This document shows, piece after piece, positions 15,813 to 24,145 of a stretch of DNA of 42,816 nucleotides; position 1 is the stretch's first letter, and every line of letters starts with the position of its first letter. The stretch spans positions 1 through 42,816 of the forward strand of contig JAWKHR010000052.1 of assembly GCA_041394725.1 (NCBI GenBank), written 5' to 3'. The notes beneath the pieces were generated by a model. It made no database searches. It had not been told where the DNA came from and was given only the letters and a program-made list of their open reading frames with translations. The position numbers and the translations under genes are program-made. This stretch comes from JAWKHR01 sp041394725 (GTDB lineage Bacteria > Acidobacteriota > Vicinamibacteria > Vicinamibacterales > SCN-69-37).

Positions 15813-16550
15813 ATGCGAGCGGCTGCCCTCTCCGCACTGGTCGCGTGGCTGGCGCTGGGGCCGTCCCCGCCGCCGCCCGCCGGCCGGTCGATGGTGCTGC
15901 TGGTCGACGCGACCGAGAGTCATCATTCCGGGACGCCGACGATGTGGGGCTGGCAGTCGTTCCCGGGCGGGCCGACGCGCCCGAGGCCGGACTCGACGGT
16001 CCCGCTGTGGGGCCCGATCCGGGAATTCCGCGACGCGCTGCAACCCGGCGATCGCGCGACGATCGGCGCGGTGACGGATCGGCTGATCCTGGAGCCCGGC
16101 TTCGCCGACACGGGCGCACAATTCGAGGCCTCGGCGTGGCGGCTGCTCGCGAAGGCCGACGCGGCGGTGCGGTGGACGACGACGCCGCTCTGGGATGCGG
16201 TGGACGCGAGCATCACGGCGCTGGAGTCCGCGCCGCCGCCGCGCCTGGTCGTGCTCGTCACCGACGGCCGTGCCACGGGCAATCGCCTGGGCCTCGACGA
16301 GGTCGCCCGTCACGCCGTCTCCGCGGGCGTCTCCGTGCACATCGTCCTCGGCCTCGACCAGGATGGGGATCCGGCGATCCGACCGTCGTCCGAAGCGCGC
16401 CGACTGGCTGAATCGACGGGCGGGTTGTTCGAGTCGTACGCGTTCGTGCGCACCAGTCCGGGGCGCGAGATCGAGGGACCGGCGGCGCGGGTGCGGCAGG
16501 TCATGGAGGCGCTGACGGGAGGAGATGGCGTCGCCCGCGGGCACCCGTGA
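15813..16550 (+). CDS. Second, divergent VWA-like exported protein
   Basis: 245 residues with a short signal peptide (RAAALSALVAWLALGPSPPPP). The opening SMVLLVDATESHHSG is a MIDAS variant (D-x-T-x-S). Later parts follow VWA order: TTPLWDAVDASITALESA, RLVVLVTDGRATGNR and AGVSVHIVLGLDQDGD. A ~40-residue insertion after the first strand (MWGWQSFPGGPTRPRPDS) is unusual. It begins 2 nt after the preceding VWA gene, so the two are probably co-translated and may work as a complex. Confidence 0.75.
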   Translation: MRAAALSALVAWLALGPSPPPPAGRSMVLLVDATESHHSGTPTMWGWQSFPGGPTRPRPDSTVPLWGPIREFRDALQPGDRATIGAVTDRLILEPGFADTGAQFEASAWRLLAKADAAVRWTTTPLWDAVDASITALESAPPPRLVVLVTDGRATGNRLGLDEVARHAVSAGVSVHIVLGLDQDGDPAIRPSSEARRLAESTGGLFESYAFVRTSPGREIEGPAARVRQVMEALTGGDGVARGHP

Positions 16551-16776
16551 CCGTCACGATGATCATCGTCGCTGAAGGTGGCTTGGAGCAGCGGCGCGGT
16601 CAAGGCGGGCCGTCGAAGCGCCGACGGGCACGATCTGGGCACCATCGGCGCCGCGAGCGAGGAACGCGAGCGAGCCACGCGCGCGGAGTGAGGCGACGAA
16701 GCGCCGAGCGAGCGCGCGGTAAGGTGTCTCCGGAATGATCCGTCACCCATGTGCCCGGAACGGACCAGACCAATAT
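16551..16776. other. Gap without a convincing gene
   Basis: A short open frame at 16547-16738 is almost only Arg/Ser/Gly from GCGAGCGAGC-type low-complexity DNA and shows no domain or start signal. I see no other feature apart from a near-palindrome around CGGAATGATCCG (16730-16741). Confidence 0.5.
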
Positions 16777-16850
16777 TGGAGGCGCCGCCCGGAATCGAAC
16801 CGGGGATGGAGGTTTTGCAGACCTCTGCCTTACCGCTTGGCGACGGCGCC
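16777..16850 (-). tRNA. tRNA-Cys (GCA)
   Basis: The reverse strand folds as a 74-nt tRNA including CCA: acceptor GGCGCCG/CGGCGCC, D-arm with GCCAAGCGGTAAGGC, anticodon arm GAGGTCTGCAAAACCTC (anticodon GCA) and T-arm CCCGGTTCGAATCCGGG. The CCA is encoded (TGG at 16777-16779). Confidence 0.95.
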
Positions 16851-17029
16851 CTTCGTGACGAGTTGTGCGGAGAGACGGTCGCTCGTCAGCGGGCTCTGGA
16901 GGCCCGACAACAGGATTCGACGAGGCGGCCGCGGGTCGTCATGACCCGCTGAGTGTACAGGAACCCCGCCGCGCCCGGCAACCGGCCCGCCCTCTACTGG
17001 CGCCCGGGCGTCCTAACGAAAAGATCCCC

Positions 17030-18268
17030 ATGCGCCCCCAGTCCGCCGCCCCGCCCGCGCCGCCCGGCCGCCGCGCCCGCGCCCTCGCGGCCGTCGTGTG
17101 GGCCGGCCTGGCGGTGCTGGCCGCAACCGCGCCCGGCGGCGCCATCGGACAGGACCAGGCGACGCCCTGGCCCACCAGCGGCTGGTCGCGCGGCACGCCC
17201 GACTCCCAGGGCCTCGACCCGGCCCGCTTCGCCGCGCTCGACCAGGAAATCCGCGGCGGGAAGTACGGCTACGTGGACCGCGTGCTCGTCACCCGGCGCG
17301 GCCGGCTCGTCTTCGACGCGCGCTACACCCAGGACTACCGCGCGATCAGCCGCGACAGGACCGGCCCGCTCGGCTGCGGCGAAGGCTGCGCCGACCCCGA
17401 CTGGCTCGGCGACTACAACTACTACCAGCCCGACCGCCACCCGTACTACCGCGGCCGCGAGGTCCACACGCTCCAGTCCGTCACCAAGACCGTCACCGCG
17501 ACCGTCATCGGCGCCGCGCTCGTCCGCGGCGACCTGAAGTCGCTCGACGAGCCGTTCCTGCCGTTCCTCCGGGACCGGGACCTCACGAACATCGACGCGC
17601 GGCTCCGCAAGGCGACCGTCCGGAACCTGCTGACGATGAAGTCCGGGATCGCGTGGCAGGAGCAGGGCCGGCCGCTGGACGACTCGAACACGACCCTGAT
17701 GATGGTCCGCAGCAAGGACTGGATCGCGTTCACGCTGGCGCAGCCCGTGGAGTCGACGCCGGGCACGACCTGGAACTTCAACAGCGGCGCCAGCCAGCTC
17801 CTGTCGGGCGTCGTCCGCGGCGCGACCGGCCGGTTCATCGACGAGTACGCGCGCGACGCACTGTTCGCGCCGCTCGGCATCCGGACCTGGTACTGGAAGA
17901 AGACGCCGGCCGGCTTCCCCGACACCGAGGGCGGCCTCTACCTGCGCGCCGAGGACCTCGCCAAGATCGGCTACCTCTACCTGCGCGACGGCATGTGGGA
18001 CGGCCAGCGCGTGCTGCCGGAAGGCTTCGTGCGCGACGCGACGTCGCCGCACACCGCCGGCGTCTTCCCCGGCTGGGACTACGGCTACCAGTGGTGGATG
18101 ACCACGCGCGGACGCACCCGCATCTGGACGGGCCGCGGCTTCGGCGGCCAGACCCTGCTCGTCATCCCCTCCCTGGACGTCGTCGCCGTCGCCTACGCCT
18201 GGAACATCTTCGACGAGCAGGCCCAGGACCTGACCGGTTCGCTCCTCGACGCGATCATCCAGCGCTGA
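17030..18268 (+). CDS. Exported serine hydrolase, beta-lactamase/class C (PF00144) family
   Basis: 412 residues from ATG 17030. A basic N-terminus and hydrophobic helix (ALAAVVWAGLAVLAATAPGGAIGQ) form a signal peptide. The SxxK nucleophile motif is Ser150-V-T-K153 in HTLQSVTKTVTA; the second motif position is FNSGASQ in place of the usual YxN, and the C-terminal RIWTGRGFGGQTLLVIP occupies the HxG/KTG region. The family hydrolyses esters, amides or D-amino-acid peptides; the substrate is unknown. It converges on the TPR gene at 18368. No partner gene is obvious; tRNA-Cys lies 180 nt upstream on the other strand. Confidence 0.85.
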   Translation: MRPQSAAPPAPPGRRARALAAVVWAGLAVLAATAPGGAIGQDQATPWPTSGWSRGTPDSQGLDPARFAALDQEIRGGKYGYVDRVLVTRRGRLVFDARYTQDYRAISRDRTGPLGCGEGCADPDWLGDYNYYQPDRHPYYRGREVHTLQSVTKTVTATVIGAALVRGDLKSLDEPFLPFLRDRDLTNIDARLRKATVRNLLTMKSGIAWQEQGRPLDDSNTTLMMVRSKDWIAFTLAQPVESTPGTTWNFNSGASQLLSGVVRGATGRFIDEYARDALFAPLGIRTWYWKKTPAGFPDTEGGLYLRAEDLAKIGYLYLRDGMWDGQRVLPEGFVRDATSPHTAGVFPGWDYGYQWWMTTRGRTRIWTGRGFGGQTLLVIPSLDVVAVAYAWNIFDEQAQDLTGSLLDAIIQR

Positions 18269-18331
18269 GGCGGACAGGCACTCGGCACTGGTGGCCGGCG
18301 GTGTCGCGCCGGCGAGGGCGTCAGCATCGAT

Positions 18332-18386
18332 CGCCGAACGCCGACGTGATCTCCCAGAGCCCAGTGCCTACAATTGACCAGTGCCC
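18332..18386 (-). repeat. Reverse-oriented copy of the dispersed repeat at a gene end
   Basis: Reading the minus strand, GGCACTGG...GGCACTGGGCTCTGGGAGATCACGTCGGCG matches the unit seen at 4936-5131. It overlaps the last codons and the TAG stop (18368-18370) of the TPR gene, so that protein's C-terminal GGTGQL is written by the repeat. A fragment (GGCACTCGGCACTGG) lies at 18276-18290. The 99-nt convergent gap 18269-18367 holds nothing else. Confidence 0.65.
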
Positions 18387-19873
18387 CCGATCCGCTGGAT
18401 GAAGCCCTGCGCCGCGTTGCGCTGCGCGTCGGTGCGTGAGAGCGCGAGCGCGGCGCGCGCTTCCTGCAGCGCTTCCTCGCGCTGACCGCCGCGCAGCAGC
18501 GCGCTCGCGAGGGTGAGGTGCGCGCCCGGCTGGCGCGGGTCGAGGGCGATCGCGCGCCGGATCGCGGTGATCGCCTCGTCCGTCCGCCCCATCTGCAGGA
18601 GCACGCCCCCGAGCGACTGGTGCCCGATCGCGTAGGCGGGATTCAGCTCGACGGCCTTCGCCAGGAGACCGCGCGTCGTCTCGAGCTCGTCCGGCCCCGC
18701 ACCCTGCCGCGGCATGAGGTTCGCCAGCCGGACCCAGGCGTAGAAGTTCGGCGTCCCGAGCGCGACCGCGCGTTCGTAGGCGGCGCGCGCCTCGTCCGTC
18801 TTCCGCTCGCGCTCGAGCAGCCTGGCCTCGGCGACGAACGCGGACGCGAGATCCGGCGCGGTCTTCCGCGCCTCGGCAATGGCCGCGCGGGCATCCTCCA
18901 GCCGGCTGGACGTGACCAGGAAGTCCGCTCGAAGCGCGAGCGCCTCGGGCTCGGGGACGGGCACCAGCGGGAACAGCTTCTTGTCGAACCGCGCGTCCAC
19001 CCGCATGATCGAGTACCGGAACAGGCCGCGATCGAGGTACGTGCGGTAGGCCGAGTCCAGCCGGTCGAGGTCGCCGTAGACCTGCTGCACGGCCTGGACC
19101 GACGACGTGCCCTGGAGCGTCAGCTTCGCCAGCTCGTTCAACCGCGTTGCGCTGCCCTCCCGGTCGGCGTCGCCGAAGACCAGGAAGTGCATCAGCGCCC
19201 AGCACTGCGCGTCGTAACGCTGGCGCTCGATCTCGCCCCGGAAGAGCGGCGAGTCGCGATCGACCGACAGCAGCTCGGGCAGCCCGATGCGTCCGCCCTG
19301 CCGCACTTCCTGGATGTACCAGGGGATCGCGCGGCCGAACTGGATCTCGCGGTCGGTGACGATCGAGTTGCTCAGCACCGAGCTCAGGCCGCGGCCGAAC
19401 CAGAGCGGGAGCTGGTAGTCGAAGCTGTCGGAGAGCACGAGCTGCGTGTAGCTCCAGTACGCGACCTGGTAGGGGCTGACGCCCTCGGAGTCGCCGTCGG
19501 TGCGCACGTCGGTGCGCAGGACGACGAAGTGCCGGTCGGCGCCGGTGGCGGACACGCTCGCGGGCCGGATCCGGTTCCGATCCTCCCAGTACTGCGGCGC
19601 GAACTGCTTCATCGTCGACTCGCCGCGGACGGCGATGACGACGAAGGGCCGGTCGAGATCGGCGCGCGCCCAGGGCCAGCCGGCCTGGATGCCCGCGCGA
19701 ATCTGCTCGAACTGCCACGCGGCGTTCCGCGCCGCGCCCTCACCCGCGTTCGAGATCACCCGGAAGTTGGGACTCGTGACCTCGATCCACGTGTCGGCCA
19801 CCGCCGACACCCGACCGACCACGAGCCCGAGCCCCGCCGCCAGCAGGGCGACGCCCACGCGAATCCCAGCCAT
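18368..19873 (-). CDS. Exported TPR protein with gluzincin-like N-terminal region
   Basis: 501 residues with a signal peptide (IRVGVALLAAGLGLVVGRVSAVA). Residues ~28-290 resemble the DUF1570/gluzincin-type domain: WIEVTSPNFRVISNAGEGAAR, FVVIAVRGESTMKQFAP and LPLWFGRGLSSVLSNS at the position where metalloprotease relatives have the zinc region. No HExxH is present, so it is probably non-catalytic. Residues ~310-495 carry tandem TPRs (ALALRADFLVTSSRLEDARAA, DEARAAYERAVALGTPNFYAW, AIGHQSLGGVLLQMGRTDEA). The protein is probably a periplasmic scaffold. A TAGGAT box lies about 21 nt before the start. Confidence 0.8.
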   Translation of the reverse strand: MAGIRVGVALLAAGLGLVVGRVSAVADTWIEVTSPNFRVISNAGEGAARNAAWQFEQIRAGIQAGWPWARADLDRPFVVIAVRGESTMKQFAPQYWEDRNRIRPASVSATGADRHFVVLRTDVRTDGDSEGVSPYQVAYWSYTQLVLSDSFDYQLPLWFGRGLSSVLSNSIVTDREIQFGRAIPWYIQEVRQGGRIGLPELLSVDRDSPLFRGEIERQRYDAQCWALMHFLVFGDADREGSATRLNELAKLTLQGTSSVQAVQQVYGDLDRLDSAYRTYLDRGLFRYSIMRVDARFDKKLFPLVPVPEPEALALRADFLVTSSRLEDARAAIAEARKTAPDLASAFVAEARLLERERKTDEARAAYERAVALGTPNFYAWVRLANLMPRQGAGPDELETTRGLLAKAVELNPAYAIGHQSLGGVLLQMGRTDEAITAIRRAIALDPRQPGAHLTLASALLRGGQREEALQEARAALALSRTDAQRNAAQGFIQRIGGTGQL

Positions 19874-19959
19874 GATTGTCGACCTCGCCCCGCATCCTAG
19901 CGGGTCCGCCAGAGGGCGACAACAACCGCGCCGTCATGGGACTCGAACGGACACGAAGG

Positions 19960-20573
19960 AGCTCGAACGTCGCCCGGCGCCCGACATCGAGGCACCCGAG
20001 CGCCGGGAGCGGAGCTGCGCGTCGGCGAAGGCGGCTGTGCGGGCAGCGGTTCCAGGGAGCGGACGCCCGCCCGCGGCGCCGAGCGCCGTCCGGCCGACCA
20101 GCGTCAGCGCCCCGCCGGCGCCGCGTGTCCCCGAGCGCCGAATGCTGCCCGAGCCCAGCGGACCGAGCGCCGCGCCGAGCCCTCCCGCCCGCCTCCGCGA
20201 CCAGCGCCCGTCGCCACCGCCCTCGCCGGCACGCAGAGTGACGGCGCGGCGGCGCCAGGCGCCGAGCGCCGAGCGCCGCGCGCCGCGACCGTGCGATCGC
20301 GCCGGTCCCGCCGCCGATGAATCGCCCCAGTGCCGAAGTGCCCGATGCCCCGTGCCACCTTCACTCCCTGCGCGCGGGTTTCGACCAGGCCCCCGCGCCC
20401 GTCCCAGTCACCGCCGCCCGCACACCCGGCCTCGCCGGCGCGCAGGGTGTCGGCGCGGCGCCGAGCGCCGAGCGCCGAGCGCCGACGATGATCGCCCCAG
20501 TGCCCAGTGCCGAGTGCCCGATGCCCCGTGCCGCCGCATCGCCCGCGCAGGGTCGAGGTCCTGCCTCGGCACC
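19960..20573. repeat. Large repeat block with reverse-oriented inverted-arm element (copy D)
   Basis: No gene is visible in the 741-nt gap 19874-20614. It holds the element in reverse orientation. 20030-20068 (GTGCGGGCAGCGGTTCCAGG) is the complement of copy A's right arm. 20390-20455 is an almost exact reverse complement of copy B's left arm. The ~320 nt between them differ from the A/B core. Heptamer runs GCGCCGA/GCGCCGC occupy 20252-20286 and 20458-20485. Reverse copies of the small unit (GCCCCAGTGCCCAGTGCC) lie near 20325-20356 and 20495-20534. Confidence 0.8.
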
Positions 20574-20605
20574 AAAAAGAAAAACGCCGAGGCAGCGCCT
20601 CGACG
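20574..20605 (-). terminator. Intrinsic terminator of tRNA-Gly
   Basis: On the minus strand CGTCGAGGC-GCT-GCCTCGGCG forms a 9-bp stem with one G-U pair (20585-20605), followed by TTTTTCTTTTT. It starts about 10 nt after the tRNA 3' end. Confidence 0.85.
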
Positions 20606-20614
20606 TTTCAAAAT

Positions 20615-20689
20615 TGGAGCGGGAAACGGGATTCGAACCCGCGACTTCGACCTTGGCAAGGTCGCACTCTACCACTGAGTTATTCCCGC
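20615..20689 (-). tRNA. tRNA-Gly (GCC)
   Basis: A 75-nt tRNA on the reverse strand: acceptor GCGGGAA/TTCCCGC, D-arm ACTCAGTGGTAGAGT, anticodon arm GACCTTGCCAAGGTC (anticodon GCC), T-arm GCGGGTTCGAATCCCGT and an encoded CCA (20615-20617). Confidence 0.95.
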
Positions 20690-20765
20690 CCCTGCCAGAC
20701 TCTAGAGTCTACACAAATGAGCCGACGGCGGGCAAACGATTCGGGGACTGGGGCCTGGGGCCCCG

Positions 20766-23168
20766 TCATTCGTTCCGGAGGGCGACCATCGGATCCGTCC
20801 GGCCGGCCTGGCGGGCCGGCCAGTACACCGACATCACGGCGGTGAACAGCAGCAGGCCTGCCGCGCTCGCGAAGACCGTCGGGTCGGTCGGCTGCACGTC
20901 GGCGAGCACCGAACGGATGTAGCCCGTCAGCCAGTAGGCCCCGGCGGCGCCGATGGCGATGCCGAGGACGCCGAGCAGCAGGCCCCGGCCGACGACGAGC
21001 CGCCGGACGCGGCGCGGGTCGGCGCCGAGGGCCAGGCGGACGCCGAACTCGCGGCGCTCGCGGCGCACGTTGTAGGCCATCACGCCGTAGACGCCGACGG
21101 CGGCCAGCAGGCCCGCCAGCACGCCGAAGAGCGTCGCCAGCGCCGAGAAGAGCCGCGGCTGCTGCACCGACTCCGACACCACCGCCGTCATCGTCTGCAC
21201 CGTGGACACCGGCAGCAGCGGGTCGATCGACTTGACCACCTGGCGCGCCGACGGGACGACCGCGGTCGGATCCGCGCCTGCGACCCGCATCGCGACGGTC
21301 ATCGCGCCGAAGGGCTGCTGCTCGATCGACGCGTACATCTCGTACGGCACCGATCGCCCGAGGCCGTAGGACCGCACGTCGCGGACGACGCCGACGACTT
21401 CCCACGGCGGATTGTTCGGAAAGATGCCGCCCTTGTAGACGCGCCGGCCGATCGGGTCCTGGTCCGGCCAGAACTTCTGCGCCGCGCTCTCGGAGAGAAT
21501 CGCGTGGAGCGGCGCGCCCTCGCGGTCCTCCGGCCCGAACAGCCGGCCGCGCACCAGCTCGATGCCCAGGGCCTTGAAGTAGTCGCCGCCGATCCACCGG
21601 TACTCGATGAGCGGCGCGTCGTTCGGCTGCCACGGGTTGCCGCCCTCGAGCGCGACCTCGCCGTTCCAGCCGAACTGGTACATCGGCAGGTGGCTGGTCA
21701 CGCCGACGGCCTGGACGCCGCCGATCGCCGCGAGCTTCGGCAGCAGGTCCCGGTAGAACGCGCGCACCGGCTCGTTGCCCTGGTAGCGGACGCCGGTCGG
21801 CGCGACGTCGAAGGCGACCACGTGCTCGGGATTGATGCCGCTGCTCCGGCGTTCCAGCCCGAGCAGGCTCTTGACGAGCAGGCCGGCGCCGACGAGCAGG
21901 ACGAACGCCAGCGCGATCTCGGCCACGACGAGGCCGTTGCCGAACCGGCGGCTCGCCACCTGGGCGCCGCCGCGCAGGTCGCCCTCGCGCACCGCCTGCG
22001 CGAGCGCGCGCGTCCGCAGGCGCAGGACGGGCCACAGGCCGCAGAGCACGCCCGTCGCGAGCGACACGCCCGCGGCGAACAGCACCACCCAGCCGTCGAT
22101 CGCGACCGGCGTGACCGAGGGCAGCACCGAGGCCGCCAGCGTGCCGAACGACGCCGTCGCCCACGCGGCGAACAGGACGCCGACGAGGCCGCCCGCGACC
22201 GCGAGGAGCACGCTCTCGACCGTGAGCTGCCGCGCCAGGTCCCAGCGCGACGCGCCGAGCGCCGCCCGCACCGCCAGCTCGCGCCGGCGCGCCAGCCCGG
22301 ACGCCAGCAGCAGGTTCGCGACGTTGGCCGCGGCGATGAGCAGCACGAGGCCCACGCCGGCCATCAGGACGCGCAGCTGCACCTCGACGTTGCCGACCAC
22401 GGCGCGGTAGTACGACCGCACGTCGATGCCGTGGTTGTAACCGAACTCCTTCGCCAGCTCGCCGCCCAGCGCGATCATCGACTGGCGCGCGGCCTCCAGC
22501 GAGACGCCGGGCTTCAGCCGGCCGTAGGTGAGCAGGAAGTGGTTGCCGATCTGCGACGGGTCGATCGCCTGCTGGACCGGCACGAAGATCTCCGCGCGGC
22601 GATGCGAGAACGTCGCCGGCATGACGCCGACGATCTCGTGCGGCTCGCCGCCGAGCGTGATCGTCCGCCCGATGACGCCCGCGTCGCCCCCGTAGCGCCG
22701 CTGCCAGAAGCCGTAGCCGAGCACGGCCACCTTCGGCCCGCCGTCGACGCCCTCCGCCTCGGTGAACCAGCGGCCGAGCGCGGCCGGCACCCGGAATACG
22801 TCGTTGACGAGCGACGGCGTCACGCGCGCCGACGGCACGCGCTCGGGGTCGCCGTCGCCGGTGACGATGACGTTGCCCGTGGCCGAGCCGCCGAGCGCGG
22901 CCATCACCGTGTTCCGCGTGCGCCACAGGTCGTACTTCGGCAGCGACGCCGGACAGGTCGTGCACGCCGGCTGCGTGTCGTAGACCAGCACGAGGCGGTC
23001 GGGATCCGGATACGGCAGCGGCTTGAGCAGCACGCTGTAGAAGATGCTGAACACCGCGGTCGTCGCGCCGATGCCGAGCGCGAACACCAGGACCGCCAGC
23101 ATCGTCGTCGCGCGCCCCCGGCCGAGCGCCTTGACCGCGTGACGGACGTCGAGCCAGAGTCGCGACAT
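20766..23168 (-). CDS. MacB/FtsX-type ABC transporter permease, large acidobacterial form
   Basis: 800 residues with the duplicated layout of these permeases. An N-terminal helix (MLAVLVFALGIGATTAVFSI) is followed by a MacB periplasmic core domain (LVLVYDTQPA, LGYGFWQRRYGGDAGVIGRTI, EIVGVMPATF), then FtsX helices (LMAGVGLVLLIAAANVANLLLASGLARR, REFGVRLALGA). A second periplasmic domain and a final FtsX block follow. It lacks the ~80-residue N-terminal extension present in the permease pseudogene at 34128-36832, and no PadR gene adjoins it. The partner ATPase is not in the window. The family exports lipoproteins, peptides or other envelope substrates; this one's substrate is unknown. The reading frame is intact throughout. 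Confidence 0.88.
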   Translation of the reverse strand: MSRLWLDVRHAVKALGRGRATTMLAVLVFALGIGATTAVFSIFYSVLLKPLPYPDPDRLVLVYDTQPACTTCPASLPKYDLWRTRNTVMAALGGSATGNVIVTGDGDPERVPSARVTPSLVNDVFRVPAALGRWFTEAEGVDGGPKVAVLGYGFWQRRYGGDAGVIGRTITLGGEPHEIVGVMPATFSHRRAEIFVPVQQAIDPSQIGNHFLLTYGRLKPGVSLEAARQSMIALGGELAKEFGYNHGIDVRSYYRAVVGNVEVQLRVLMAGVGLVLLIAAANVANLLLASGLARRRELAVRAALGASRWDLARQLTVESVLLAVAGGLVGVLFAAWATASFGTLAASVLPSVTPVAIDGWVVLFAAGVSLATGVLCGLWPVLRLRTRALAQAVREGDLRGGAQVASRRFGNGLVVAEIALAFVLLVGAGLLVKSLLGLERRSSGINPEHVVAFDVAPTGVRYQGNEPVRAFYRDLLPKLAAIGGVQAVGVTSHLPMYQFGWNGEVALEGGNPWQPNDAPLIEYRWIGGDYFKALGIELVRGRLFGPEDREGAPLHAILSESAAQKFWPDQDPIGRRVYKGGIFPNNPPWEVVGVVRDVRSYGLGRSVPYEMYASIEQQPFGAMTVAMRVAGADPTAVVPSARQVVKSIDPLLPVSTVQTMTAVVSESVQQPRLFSALATLFGVLAGLLAAVGVYGVMAYNVRRERREFGVRLALGADPRRVRRLVVGRGLLLGVLGIAIGAAGAYWLTGYIRSVLADVQPTDPTVFASAAGLLLFTAVMSVYWPARQAGRTDPMVALRNE

Positions 23169-23235
23169 GTCGAGCCTCCGTGCGGTTAGACGGAGGGCGC
23201 GGCGGAGGTGTTGGTGGGCCGAACCGGACAGCCGG

Positions 23236-24129
23236 CTAGGGACGGCGATCGGGCAGGCGGCCGCCGAGCATCGACAGGAACTGGTCGACGTCGGGCCACA
23301 CGTTGACGCCCTGCAGGCCGTGGCCCGCGCCCGGGTAGATCTTGCGGTGGTACGGCTTGCCCTGCGCGATCAGCTCGTCGAGGATGCGCACCGATGCGTC
23401 GGTCGGGATGCTGCGGTCGGCGCCGGCCAGCAGCCAGAGCCCCGGCACGTCGAGGGCCTCGAGGTCGGGCCGCGGGTCGAAGCCGCGCGGGCCCGTGTAG
23501 CCGTCGAGGACGTCCCGGAGCCGCGCGAGCGGCGTGGTCGTCCCCTCGGCGAACCCGCTGTAGTAGATTTCCTCGCCCACGGTCACCGTCGGCCCGACCA
23601 GGATGATCATGAAGTCCGCCTCGGCGAGCCGCGCCGCGTGCGGGATCACCCAGCCCGCCTGGCTGCCGCCGACCAGGCCCACCCGGTTGCGGTCCACCTC
23701 GCGCCGCGACCGGAGGAACTTCACCCCCGCCACCATGTCCCACGCGAGATCCGGGATGCGTTCGTGGCTGTCGACCGGCCCGACCGACGCGTACACCCCG
23801 GTCGAGTCGCCCACCCCGCGCTTGTCGTAGCAGAGCACGGCGTAGCCCCGGTCGAGCAGGCGATCGCCCATCGACCGGCAGGCTTCCTTGCGGGTCTCGC
23901 CCGACCCGTGCCCGATGACCACGGCCGGAAACGGCGCGACGCCGCGCGAGGGCACGTCGTACCGGTAGCTGAGGCGGACGCCCTGGCTGGTGAGGTACCC
24001 GGTGATCGGTCCGCCATCCGGGCGCGCGAGGCGCGGCCCGTGCGTCCGGCTGCACCCGGGCGCGATCGCCAGGAGGGCGATCGCCGCCAGGCCCGAGCCG
24101 AGCCGGAGAAGCGTACCGGGGAGCCGCAT
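23236..24129 (-). CDS. Alpha/beta-hydrolase lipoprotein
   Basis: 297 residues from ATG 24129. The N-terminus LGSGLAAIALLAIAPGCSRT is a lipoprotein signal with Cys in an A-P-G-C lipobox. The hydrolase fold shows VVIGHGSGETRKEACRSMG (oxyanion region), YAVLCYDKRGVGDSTG, nucleophile Ser in GLVGGSQAGWVIP and a C-terminal His in YPGAGHGLQG. It is probably an esterase or peptidase of unknown substrate. An upstream in-frame ATG at 24183 would bury the lipoprotein signal and overlap the neighbouring gene. It lies 16 nt downstream of the NlpE/META lipoprotein gene, so the two are likely co-transcribed. Confidence 0.82.
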   Translation of the reverse strand: MRLPGTLLRLGSGLAAIALLAIAPGCSRTHGPRLARPDGGPITGYLTSQGVRLSYRYDVPSRGVAPFPAVVIGHGSGETRKEACRSMGDRLLDRGYAVLCYDKRGVGDSTGVYASVGPVDSHERIPDLAWDMVAGVKFLRSRREVDRNRVGLVGGSQAGWVIPHAARLAEADFMIILVGPTVTVGEEIYYSGFAEGTTTPLARLRDVLDGYTGPRGFDPRPDLEALDVPGLWLLAGADRSIPTDASVRILDELIAQGKPYHRKIYPGAGHGLQGVNVWPDVDQFLSMLGGRLPDRRP

Positions 24130-24145
24130 GGCGCGAACGGTCAGG

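Noticed and set aside
14788..16119. Open upstream extension of the amidase frame
   Set aside because: It runs antisense through the two VWA genes, whereas a ribosome site and signal peptide support TTG 14787.
16547..16738. 63-residue open frame after the VWA pair
   Set aside because: Arg-rich low complexity, no ribosome site, no conserved pattern.
20680..22965. 761-residue minus-strand open frame over the permease
   Set aside because: It lies in a different frame of the same strand as the clear MacB-like permease and has no domain; low-complexity Arg/Ala/Pro composition.
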